Origin: Streptococcus parasanguinis
Lineage (GTDB): Bacteria > Bacillota > Bacilli > Lactobacillales > Streptococcaceae
Length of the DNA stretch: 30,181 bases
Assembly (NCBI GenBank): GCA_018365265.1
Contig: JAGZKI010000029.1
Coordinates: 1 to 30,181 of the forward strand
Direction of reading: 5' to 3'
Shown: piece by piece, positions 23,194 through 30,084 of the stretch
How the letters are laid out: each line of letters begins with the position of its first letter
Numbering within the stretch: the first letter of the stretch is position 1
Translations under genes and position numbers: made by a program
Notes under the pieces: model-generated
The model's input: only the letters and a program-made list of their open reading frames with translations
Databases searched by the model: none
Told to the model about the DNA's origin: nothing

Positions 23194-24740
23194 CGGTTGT
23201 TAACCTCGCTAATCAACCCTTTGATGTCGATTTTCCCGTTTGGTGTTAATGGCAGGCTGTCACGATAGAGGAATTTTGAAGGCATCATATACGACATCAT
23301 GATGTTTTCTAAATCTTCTTTAATGGCTTTCGTGATATCAATTTCGCGCTCAAATTGTTCTTTGACGCCCTCTTTTAAGATGACATAGGCCAAGAGATTT
23401 TGGACCTTGTGATCTTTATTATAACGCGGTACTGCGACTGCTGAGTCAATATACTTCGATTTATTCAAGTTTTGAGAGACATCCTCTAGCTCGATACGAT
23501 AACCGTTAAACTTGATTTGGAAGTCCATCCGTCCACCGTAGAGAAGAAGACCTTCATCTGTCATGGTTCCGACATCTCCTGTATGGTAGGCTGGAAGACC
23601 TTCAAATTCGAAGAAGGCTTCTGCTGTTTTCTCTGGATTATTCATATAACCTTTTGAAACGGCTGGTCCAGACACGATGATTTCCCCTTGCTCACCATTT
23701 GGCAATTTGTTGCCTGCCTCATCAATGATGAAGGTTGGAGAATCTTCTTTGGTATAACCAATTGGCAGACGTTTCAAAGTCGCTAACATCTCATCTGTTA
23801 CGGCTACAGCCGAAAGAGCTACAGTTGCTTCTGTTGGGCCGTAGGCGTTGATGATGCGTGCATTTGGGAAACGCTCGCGCAATTTCTGAGCAGTCTTGAC
23901 TGTCAACTCTTCCCCATCAAAGTAGAAATGGGTGATCCCTGGCATTTTTTCAGCATTGAAATCTTCAGACAACATGGCCATATCTGCAAAAGATGGTGTT
24001 GAAGTCCAGATAGCAATCGGAAGAGAAAAGATGGTCGCAAAGAGTTGTTTGAAGTCTTGAGTAATGGCTGATGGAAGAGCAAAAAGCGTTCCTCCAAGAG
24101 CTAAGGTCGGTGCCCAGTACATGACAGACAAGTCAAAGGAATAGGGCGGTTGCGCCAACATTTGCGGACGCTCTGGCGTTGCAAATTCCTTGTCCGTAAT
24201 CATCCAGTTGGTAAAGCTGAGCAAGTTATCGTGCGAAATTTGCACCCCTTTTGGTTTCCCAGTTGTCCCTGAGGTAAAGATGATGTAGTAGTTATCATCC
24301 CCTTTGACCGGATGTTGCAAGTCATAGGCATGCTGAGCCGCATAAGCTTCACGCACTTGCTCCAAGGACATGATTGGAGCAGCTGGGTTTTCCAATGGAA
24401 ATTCATTGATAGCAATAATCAAGCTTGGCTCTGCTACTTCAACAATGGCAGACACGCGCTCCAAGGCAGAGTGGCTATCAATTGGGATATAGGCATGGCC
24501 AGATTTGGTCAAGGCCACAAAGGTTGCTAACATTTCATATTCTTGTCCACCAAAGACCACTACAGGTGACTTTTCGGGAAGTCCCATTTGGTCAATATGA
24601 GCAGCCAAGCTATCTGAATCAGCCTTCAATTGGCCATAGGTATGCTCCTCACCAAGGACATTGTAAACCGGATAGTCTGGTTGTAGTTGCGCATAACGTT
24701 CAATTGTCTCGATCATATCAGTAATTGGTTGGTTTGACAC
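23190..24740 (-). CDS. dltA: DltA, D-alanine--D-alanyl carrier protein ligase
   Basis: A 516-residue adenylate-forming enzyme that activates D-alanine with ATP and loads it onto DltC in the cytoplasm. The P-loop-like motif FTSGTTGKPKGVQ is near 152-164. The adenylation motifs YGPTEAT and YHTGDVG follow, and the C-terminal catalytic lysine is in LTPNGKIDIKGL. The start codon is GTG at 24740, with AAGGAG 10 bases upstream. The next in-frame ATG would remove MSNQPITD, which related DltA proteins keep. It follows the short dltX by 18 bases. Confidence 0.96.
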   Translation of the reverse strand: MSNQPITDMIETIERYAQLQPDYPVYNVLGEEHTYGQLKADSDSLAAHIDQMGLPEKSPVVVFGGQEYEMLATFVALTKSGHAYIPIDSHSALERVSAIVEVAEPSLIIAINEFPLENPAAPIMSLEQVREAYAAQHAYDLQHPVKGDDNYYIIFTSGTTGKPKGVQISHDNLLSFTNWMITDKEFATPERPQMLAQPPYSFDLSVMYWAPTLALGGTLFALPSAITQDFKQLFATIFSLPIAIWTSTPSFADMAMLSEDFNAEKMPGITHFYFDGEELTVKTAQKLRERFPNARIINAYGPTEATVALSAVAVTDEMLATLKRLPIGYTKEDSPTFIIDEAGNKLPNGEQGEIIVSGPAVSKGYMNNPEKTAEAFFEFEGLPAYHTGDVGTMTDEGLLLYGGRMDFQIKFNGYRIELEDVSQNLNKSKYIDSAVAVPRYNKDHKVQNLLAYVILKEGVKEQFEREIDITKAIKEDLENIMMSYMMPSKFLYRDSLPLTPNGKIDIKGLISEVNNR

Positions 24741-24758
24741 GGCTAGGAGTCTCCTTTT

Positions 24759-24887
24759 CTAAAATTCGTTGTAGATAAAGCCACCCTGACCTTGACCAAG
24801 GTAACTAAAGAAATAAAGTAGGGCTAGGAAAATGGCGAAATACAAGACCGTCTGCCCGATAAATTTATAAAGTGTTTTATGTTTCAT
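24759..24887 (-). CDS. dltX: DltX, small membrane peptide of the dlt operon
   Basis: A 42-residue peptide, easy to miss. A basic start (MKHKTLYKFIG), one membrane segment (about 12-30) and the C-terminal motif GGFIYNEF are the hallmarks of DltX, which heads the dlt operon in many Firmicutes. DltX takes part in transferring D-alanine to teichoic acid outside the cell, its C-terminus resembling an acyl acceptor for DltB/DltD. The ATG is at 24887; an upstream ATG near 24903 is in another frame. The ribosome site (GAAGAG) is modest. Confidence 0.93.
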   Translation of the reverse strand: MKHKTLYKFIGQTVLYFAIFLALLYFFSYLGQGQGGFIYNEF

Positions 24888-24920
24888 AAGTTTCACTCTT
24901 CATTTTGATTGTTACTCACT

Positions 24921-24950
24921 ATTTTACCATTTTTTATACCAAGTAAGCAA
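24921..24950 (-). promoter_or_regulatory. dlt operon promoter
   Basis: Leftward strand: TTGCTT (24945-24950), an 18-base spacer, and the extended -10 TGGTAAAAT (hexamer 24921-24926). The predicted start near 24914 leaves a leader of about 27 nt before dltX. Confidence 0.75.
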
Positions 24951-24974
24951 TTTTAAACATAGTGAGAATGTCGT

Positions 24975-24989
24975 AGAAAACGTTATCAT
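24975..24989. promoter_or_regulatory. Weak cre-like site upstream of the dlt promoter
   Basis: The leftward strand reads ATGATAACGTTTTCT, two mismatches from the cre consensus WTGNAARCGNWWWCA. It lies about 25 bases upstream of the dlt -35. Chance occurrence is quite possible. Confidence 0.3.
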
Positions 24990-25054
24990 TTCAGACATTT
25001 ATCCCTTCTAACCAAAGAATTTTTCTTCTTTACATTTTCTGATGAGAATTCTTT

Positions 25055-26314
25055 TTATTTTATGTTGCTCTGACGAATTAACTCCAGACACTTGTCCAGA
25101 TCCACATCTCTCTCGAAATGGCTAGGTGTCCAAGGAATCTCTATATCGGGTAGAACACCTTGATCCGTCATTCCTTTACCTTGATCTACGCATAGACAAC
25201 GAGAAGTAGGAAACATCAATTGATAATCGCCATAATCAACGGTACAACAATTGGAATAGTCTAAAATTCCGAGAGTCGGTCTACCTACCACCGTTACCTT
25301 CTTAAACTGCTTCATCATCTGAACAAAGTTATCGCCAGAAGAACCGCAATAGATATCTGATAAGACAAAGATCCGTTCAGGATAGTGGCCACCTTTAACC
25401 TCTGGGAAGAATTCCTCACTTTCTTGCTTATACGGTACATAGCCTTTCCCCCGATGGTGGATCAAATTCTCTTTCATATCTTCAAGTAGCTTAACTGTTT
25501 CGGGACTAATTTCTTCCTGTTGCATCCAGTCCTCAAAGTCTTTCAAGCGCAGGTCAACATTGCGCTCTGTGTAGAGAATTTCCATGCCATCATCATCCCA
25601 GTCAAGCGAATCATAGCCCTGATCCTTCTCTAAGCCTAGATGTAACAGAGGAAGATATAGAGAGTCCGTCCCTCCGCCGTTCTGTCGGACATCAATGATA
25701 AGAAACTTGACTTCCGTCATCATCGGTAAACACTCTTGATATAAGCGACCCAAAGATCCTTCATCCATAAAGTTATCTAGACGAAGATAAAGAATCTCAT
25801 CGTCTAATCGTTTCCAAAAAATATGATCCTGGATCGGTTCTCGGCTAGGGACTACTTCAATGGTCTTTTCTATCCCTTCTCGAATCAAAGTGACACTAGT
25901 TGACTGACAGACCAAATCTGCCCATTCTCTATAGTGTCTTTCGGGGGTCTTGCTAATAAAATAGTCTTTATGAAGAGAAGCTATCTGATCCAAGTCACTT
26001 CCATCCAGAGCTAGGATTTGATCTCCTACTTGAAGACCCGTATCTTCATTAGCTTCCTCAACATACAGTTTCTGTTCATTTATTCTCAAAAGGAACCCTT
26101 TTTGACTGGCATTTTTATCTCGAAAGGAAACATGCCCGATCACCCCAAAACTAGCTAGATAAGTCTTAACTTGATAGAGAAAGGCATCATCTGTCATATC
26201 ATCTGTAATGTTTTCTCGAAAAGGCTCTGGATCGCATCCTTTTCGATCCTTGATAGTAGATGAATCATGGGTCATAATAGAGACGACATCTTCAAAAATA
26301 GCAGTCTTTTTCAT
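25055..26314 (-). CDS. S41-family (C-terminal processing type) peptidase without signal peptide
   Basis: A 419-residue protein of the S41 family. A poorly conserved N-terminal part (1-55) is followed by a PDZ-like segment (about 60-155, with LQVGDQILALDG at 94-105). The S41 core follows, with LIIDVRQNGGGTDS (205-218), the nucleophile motif YCGSSGD (322-328, likely Ser325), TVVGRPTLGILDYSN, and the GVLPDIEI motif near 386-393. Family enzymes usually sit outside the membrane, but I see no signal peptide, lipobox or membrane segment. It may be cytoplasmic, or the true start may be missed. The ATG has GAAGGA 7 bases upstream, which supports the start. It lies between the dlt operon and the VTC-DUF4956 genes, leftward, with its own promoter carrying a perfect CiaR-type box. 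Confidence 0.82.
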   Translation of the reverse strand: MKKTAIFEDVVSIMTHDSSTIKDRKGCDPEPFRENITDDMTDDAFLYQVKTYLASFGVIGHVSFRDKNASQKGFLLRINEQKLYVEEANEDTGLQVGDQILALDGSDLDQIASLHKDYFISKTPERHYREWADLVCQSTSVTLIREGIEKTIEVVPSREPIQDHIFWKRLDDEILYLRLDNFMDEGSLGRLYQECLPMMTEVKFLIIDVRQNGGGTDSLYLPLLHLGLEKDQGYDSLDWDDDGMEILYTERNVDLRLKDFEDWMQQEEISPETVKLLEDMKENLIHHRGKGYVPYKQESEEFFPEVKGGHYPERIFVLSDIYCGSSGDNFVQMMKQFKKVTVVGRPTLGILDYSNCCTVDYGDYQLMFPTSRCLCVDQGKGMTDQGVLPDIEIPWTPSHFERDVDLDKCLELIRQSNIK

Positions 26315-26341
26315 AAAGGATTCCTTCCATTTTTTAGAAAC

Positions 26342-26373
26342 AGTATACCACTTTTTCTTAAAAAGTTCTTAAA
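26342..26373 (-). promoter_or_regulatory. CiaR-type box and extended -10 of the S41 peptidase gene
   Basis: Leftward strand: TTTAAG (26368-26373), AACTT, TTTAAG (26357-26362), then 9 bases, then TATACT (26342-26347) in the extended form TGGTATACT. The direct repeat equals the CiaR consensus NTTAAG-N5-WTTAAG and takes the place of the -35, as in CiaR-activated promoters. Confidence 0.8.
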
Positions 26374-26378
26374 ACCCT

Positions 26379-26403
26379 AAAAAACTATCCTAAAGTAGGA
26401 TAG
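26379..26403 (-). terminator. Intrinsic terminator of the VTC-DUF4956 operon
   Basis: Leftward strand CTATCCTA/TAGGATAG (26385-26403) forms an 8-bp perfect stem with a 3-base loop followed by TTTTTT. It lies 3 bases past the DUF4956 stop and ends 5 bases before the CiaR-type box of the next gene. Confidence 0.88.
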
Positions 26404-26406
26404 CCG

Positions 26407-27090
26407 TTATAGATTCTTTCTTTTCTTCGCTTTCTTTGTCAGAGCGACATCACAATTTTCAATCTTGCTAATCAATAGATTGGCAAGAGCAAAATCATCG
26501 ATGTTCGATTTCATATTTACCTCGTAGTTCAAGGTCAGTTGTTCTCCAGCTTGGGCCGTTGTGACAGAAATAAAGTCAATCTCTGAACAACTTTGGTCCA
26601 ACAACTGGCTGATTTGTTCTGCAACAGAATCTTGTTTTGAGACGGTAATGGTCAAATGACGGCGCCGTTGATGGTCTGCCTTACTCTGTTTGTTCTCTAA
26701 TACCAGCCACACCCCTAGTAAAGAGAGAGTTGATAAAATGGCCAATAAAAGATAGCCCGAACCTGCTGCCAGTCCTATAATCATGGCTAAGAAAATGGCA
26801 ATCAACTCTCTCGAACCACTCGTAGCCGAACGAAAACGGATCAAACTAAAGGTCCCTGCCACTGCAATCGAGGTTCCCAAACTTCCATTGACCAAAAAGA
26901 TCACTAAGGTCATCATACAAGGAAGCAAGGTCAAACTAATGACAAACTCTCGAGTGTAAAGTGTTCGGTATTTATAGGTCCAAGATAGAGCCATCCCTAG
27001 AAAGAGGCTGACCAAAAGGGCCAGTAGTAAGCGCAAGGGATCCACCGTTGCTGTGGCATTATTAAAAATAGAATCAAATAGATTAGACAT
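26407..27090 (-). CDS. DUF4956 membrane protein, partner of VTC polyphosphate polymerase
   Basis: A 227-residue protein. About four hydrophobic segments occupy residues 15-125, with the family stretch GTFSLIRFRSATSGSRELIAIFLAMIIGLAAGSGY. A soluble C-terminal domain (about 140-220) follows and the tail is very basic, KKAKKRKNL. DUF4956 genes are frequently next to VTC-domain genes, and a role as membrane partner or channel is plausible but unproven. I chose ATG 27090, which overlaps the VTC gene by 8 bases; a GTG at 27099 is a longer alternative. The conserved RFRSA stretch and the basic tail would suit binding of polyanions, which is inference. Confidence 0.85.
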   Translation of the reverse strand: MSNLFDSIFNNATATVDPLRLLLALLVSLFLGMALSWTYKYRTLYTREFVISLTLLPCMMTLVIFLVNGSLGTSIAVAGTFSLIRFRSATSGSRELIAIFLAMIIGLAAGSGYLLLAILSTLSLLGVWLVLENKQSKADHQRRRHLTITVSKQDSVAEQISQLLDQSCSEIDFISVTTAQAGEQLTLNYEVNMKSNIDDFALANLLISKIENCDVALTKKAKKRKNL

Positions 27091-27863
27091 AGGCAGCACC
27101 TACCGTTTCTTGAACTGGTCTTGGGGCATAATCCAAGCCTTGTGATTTATGATAAGCACAGCTATATTTTGAAAATTTCTGTTTGACCAGTCCGTACTTA
27201 TCTAGAATATCCTTTAGCCATTTAGGTTCTTGGCCAGGAGCCTTAATTTCCATGATCACGAAGTCATCCTCTAGTAGAGGTTCTCCTTTCTTCCCATCAA
27301 AAAGGCTAACAGCCTGGTCTCGAAAGACTAAGTTTTGATCGATTGTCACGCGAATCTTCTGATAAGGATAACCCTGAATGGATTTCTTTTCTTTGAGAGA
27401 CAGACGATCATAGTAAATGAACATCCGTGGTTCCAATCGATGACCATAACGTTTGCGCAATCTCTGAATCTCTTGCACTAAGTCTGGATCTTGTATCTGA
27501 TGATCTACTTTCCCATCCGTCATCAAGTTGATAATGGCTTGCGAAGTGGCAACTAGGCGGAATTTATGGCCAATTCCTTCTTCATCTTTTGACTTCACCT
27601 CTAGAAATACTGGACTGTCTGCTTGAGGTTTTTCTATATAAGTCCGCATCCGAATTTTTTCACGGCGGTGTTGTTTCGCAAGAGCATCTTGAATGACATC
27701 AAAATTTTCCGTATCAAAATAAATGTTTGAAATGGTTGAGGTTGGGTAATCATCTTCTACGACGTATTCTTTTAAGTCTTTGATCAAGTCCTTCACGTCA
27801 TCTTTTGCGACGATATATTTTGTTTCGATTCGTTTGAAACTTGTCTCAATTGTTTTTTTTCAT
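27083..27863 (-). CDS. VTC-domain polyphosphate polymerase, one base out of frame in an A8 tract at its start
   Basis: VTC domains form a tunnel that makes polyphosphate from nucleotide triphosphate. The tunnel motifs are visible: KIRMRTYIE, FLEVKSKDE, MFIYYDRLS, VIMEIKAPG and KQKFSKYSCAYH. The best start is ATG 27863-27861, with AAGGAG 7 bases upstream, but the eight A residues (27860-27853) that follow lead to a stop after five codons. With seven A's the frame runs on as MKKTIETSFKRIETKYIVAKDD and joins the long frame, giving 259 residues, a normal VTC length. Without it translation must start at a GTG (27796) that lacks a ribosome site and would lose the conserved KRIETKY strand. So this is a phase-variable gene, one using slippage, a fresh mutation, or a sequencing error. 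The span given includes the odd base. It overlaps DUF4956 by 8 bases. Confidence 0.82.
27853..27860 (-). repeat. Poly-A tract (8 A on the leftward strand) at VTC codons 2-4
   Basis: A homopolymer directly after the ATG is the classic place for slipped-strand on/off switching. Eight A's give MKKN then N and a stop; seven A's give the full protein. An A tract of this length can also promote RNA polymerase slippage. Confidence 0.75.
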
Positions 27864-27935
27864 GTTTCTTCTCCTTTAAGGGGGATCTATTGTTTCTAAC
27901 CTTCAGTAAGCATGAATACGACTTACGTGCTTTCT

Positions 27936-28044
27936 AGTTTAATGGGACTTTCTTAACTGGTCATTAAGCCAAACTTAAAGAAAACTAAAGTTAAGGTTCC
28001 TTTCAGAAAAACTTTAGGAAACTTTCAGCTAGCAACTTTAGACT
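27936..28044. promoter_or_regulatory. Mirror-image 11-bp-phased hexamer arrays between the VTC and lipoprotein genes
   Basis: Leftward array, read on the minus strand: CTTTAG (27985-27990), TTTAAG (27974-27979), CTTAAT (27963-27968), GTTAAG (27952-27957), then 10 bases, then TAAACT (27936-27941). Rightward array: GTTAAG (27990-27995), TTTCAG (28001-28006), CTTTAG (28012-28017), TTTCAG (28023-28028), then 10 bases, then TAGACT (28039-28044). Units start exactly 11 bp apart, about one helical turn. Tandem sites of this kind are bound by OmpR-type response regulators; the unit resembles the CiaR NTTAAG half-site, and B. subtilis PhoP boxes have the same 11-bp layout. A further CTTTAG is at 28036-28041. 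Confidence 0.7.
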
Positions 28045-28077
28045 AGGAGCATATCAATTGAACGAGAGGAAAAGTTC

Positions 28078-29310
28078 ATGAAATCAAACAAATGGAAATT
28101 TTTATTAACGGGGGCCGCAACCCTCACCCTACTAACAGCGTGTAGCCAAGCATCATCTCAATCAGCTACAACAAGCGCAACAACAACTGCTTCTAGTGTC
28201 TCAAAGAAAACGACTAAAACCAAGCAATCTGACTATTTTACCGAAAAAGATTCAGATACCTCATATGATGAAAGTAAAGCCTCTACTGTAAAACTATCTG
28301 GTTCGTCTGCAACTGTTTCAGGGGATGGCGTAGCCGTTTCTGGATCAACTGTGACCATCTCGAAGGCCGGAACTTATGTCATCTCTGGTGAATCCGATGG
28401 GGTTCAAATCAAAGTCGAAGCAGGTGACTCAGATGATGTTCATATCGTCTTAAAAGGTGTTACTATGTCCAACACCAACGCACCAATTTCTGCTACGAAA
28501 GCGGGGCATGTCTACCTGACTCTAGCAAATGGCACGACTAATACCTTGTCTGATTCCAGTTCAAACAGTGATGAAGATGCCGATGCGGTCATCTTCTCTA
28601 AAGGCGACCTCACCATCAATGGTTCAGGTACGCTCAACATTGATGCCAAGAAGAACAATGGGATCAAGGCTAATGATACCCTCCACATCACGGGTGGAAC
28701 CTATAAAATCACGGCTGTAGGAGATGCCTTCAATGTCAATGACGAACTCAATATCACTGGCACGACCATGACCATTGACGCAGATGAAGATGCGGTCAAG
28801 GTGGATAATGATGAAGATACTTCGGTCGGAACCATGTACCTTTCAGATAACAAAATGACCATCACAGCAGGAGACGATGGCATCCATGCTTCTGGTGATC
28901 TGATCATCGATAGCGGAACCTATAAGGTAACCGAGTCTGTCGAAGGTCTCGAAGGAAAATCGATCACCATCAACGGTGGAGATATCACCATCTATGCAAC
29001 CGATGACGGGGTCAATGCGGCTAATGCCAATGCCAACCAAGATGAAATTTTCTTCACCATGAATGGTGGAACCCTCAACGTTGAAGTTGGCCAAGGGGAC
29101 ACCGATCCAATCGATTCGAATGGAAATATCACCGTTACCGGAGGAACCATTAAATTAACAGGTCAATCTGGATTCGACTTTGATGGTACTGCTACCTACA
29201 CCGGTGGAGATATCTATATCAATGGTGAAAAACAAACAGAAATTGTCAATTCCATGCCTGGAGGCGGTGGCGGACCTCAAGGCGGTGGACCTGGAGGTGG
29301 GCATCCATAA
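28078..29310 (+). CDS. Cthe_2159/DUF4353-family beta-helix carbohydrate-binding lipoprotein
   Basis: A 410-residue lipoprotein. The lipobox LTAC (residues 19-22) is followed by a Ser/Thr/Lys linker. From about residue 68 comes a regular array of short beta-strand turns rich in G-T-Y-x-I, DLTINGSGTLNI, GIKAND and DAFNVND units, with acidic turns such as SNSDEDADA and DADEDAVKVDNDED. This fits the Cthe_2159 (formerly DUF4353) family, a calcium-rich beta-helix known to bind acidic polysaccharide in Clostridium. The C-terminus is an unusual Gly/Pro tail, PGGGGGPQGGGPGGGHP. It is divergent from the VTC operon and shares a mirror-symmetric control region. Asp/Glu-rich turns suggest Ca binding; the ligand is unknown. 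GAGAGGA lies 8 bases before the ATG. Confidence 0.85.
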   Translation: MKSNKWKFLLTGAATLTLLTACSQASSQSATTSATTTASSVSKKTTKTKQSDYFTEKDSDTSYDESKASTVKLSGSSATVSGDGVAVSGSTVTISKAGTYVISGESDGVQIKVEAGDSDDVHIVLKGVTMSNTNAPISATKAGHVYLTLANGTTNTLSDSSSNSDEDADAVIFSKGDLTINGSGTLNIDAKKNNGIKANDTLHITGGTYKITAVGDAFNVNDELNITGTTMTIDADEDAVKVDNDEDTSVGTMYLSDNKMTITAGDDGIHASGDLIIDSGTYKVTESVEGLEGKSITINGGDITIYATDDGVNAANANANQDEIFFTMNGGTLNVEVGQGDTDPIDSNGNITVTGGTIKLTGQSGFDFDGTATYTGGDIYINGEKQTEIVNSMPGGGGGPQGGGPGGGHP

Positions 29311-29320
29311 TAACAAATAA

Positions 29321-29349
29321 AGGCAGGATTTCTTCCTGACCTTTTTTTG
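29321..29349 (+). terminator. Intrinsic terminator of the beta-helix lipoprotein gene
   Basis: AGGCAGGA (29321-29328) pairs with TCCTGACCT (29334-29342, one bulged A) and is followed by TTTTTTTG. It lies 11 bases past the stop codon. Confidence 0.85.
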
Positions 29350-29361
29350 TTACCCTTTTTA

Positions 29362-29370
29362 TGATAGAAT
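29362..29370 (+). promoter_or_regulatory. Extended -10 promoter of the 29403 lipoprotein gene
   Basis: TGATAGAAT (TAGAAT at 29365-29370) lies about 33 bases before the start codon. The -35 area is only a run of T from the preceding terminator. Confidence 0.55.
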
Positions 29371-29402
29371 AGAAAATCAATCAGCTTATCGAAAGGAACA
29401 TG

Positions 29403-30083
29403 ATGAAAAAACAAACACTCCCTCTTTTCTTCACACTCTTGCTATCTCTTCTTTTTCTATCAGCCTGTGTGCCGGACCTTAAGATCGACTTTAAAAAAGA
29501 ACCAACTACTACCAGCTCAAAAAAGAAAAACACTAAAAAAAGTAGCTCGAGTCGTTCTAGCCACCCGAGTCGTTCAACTAGTTTAAATAGCTCAAGCAAC
29601 TCCTCTAGCTCTCCTTCAACCACAACGCAGCCCTCTTCTGACAGCGTCACAACCGAAGGACTCCCTAAAAATGCTCAAGAAGCTCCAAAAGATAAGATTT
29701 ATGCGACAGGAAACCTAAAAGTGGCCTACTATAGAAATGGCGATACTATTTTTGCCCAGACGCCGGACTATGAAGGATATACCACTGCCCTTGTCCAAAC
29801 AATTCTTGGGAATCCAGAGAAACAAATAACAGCCCCTGCTTATATTGCCGAATCTTTTGAAAATACCGAATTAGAAAATATTAAAGCGCTCTACCATGAG
29901 GGAAAAATAACAGAAGAACAAGCGCATGCCTTTTTGATGGGAGCTGTTGATCTCAAACAAGCTTCTAAATCCGGAGTAGACTATACCATTTACACCTATA
30001 AAAATAACACCATCCAACTGGTCTTTGAAAACGACCAACTTCTCTATATTACTCCAAATCCTGATGTTGTCTTCTTTAAATAA
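29403..30083 (+). CDS. Putative lipoprotein, possibly DUF4947-type, function unknown
   Basis: A 226-residue protein with a lipoprotein signal ending in LSAC (Cys near residue 22), then about 65 residues of Ser/Thr/Lys-rich linker. A compact C-terminal domain (about 90-226) contains NLKVAYYRNGDTIFAQTPDYEGYTTALVQTILG and ends IQLVFENDQLLYITPNPDVVFFK. It resembles streptococcal lipoproteins annotated as DUF4947, but I hold that loosely. I favour the second of two adjacent ATGs (29403), 6 bases from AAAGG; the first is at 29400. It has its own promoter. The repeat begins right after the stop. Confidence 0.7.
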   Translation: MKKQTLPLFFTLLLSLLFLSACVPDLKIDFKKEPTTTSSKKKNTKKSSSSRSSHPSRSTSLNSSSNSSSSPSTTTQPSSDSVTTEGLPKNAQEAPKDKIYATGNLKVAYYRNGDTIFAQTPDYEGYTTALVQTILGNPEKQITAPAYIAESFENTELENIKALYHEGKITEEQAHAFLMGAVDLKQASKSGVDYTIYTYKNNTIQLVFENDQLLYITPNPDVVFFK

Positions 30084-30084
30084 T

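Noticed and set aside
24929..24958. CiaR-like repeat (TTTAAA-ATTGC-TTACTT) in the dlt promoter
   Set aside because: The second half-site matches the consensus at too few positions, and it overlaps a conventional -35.
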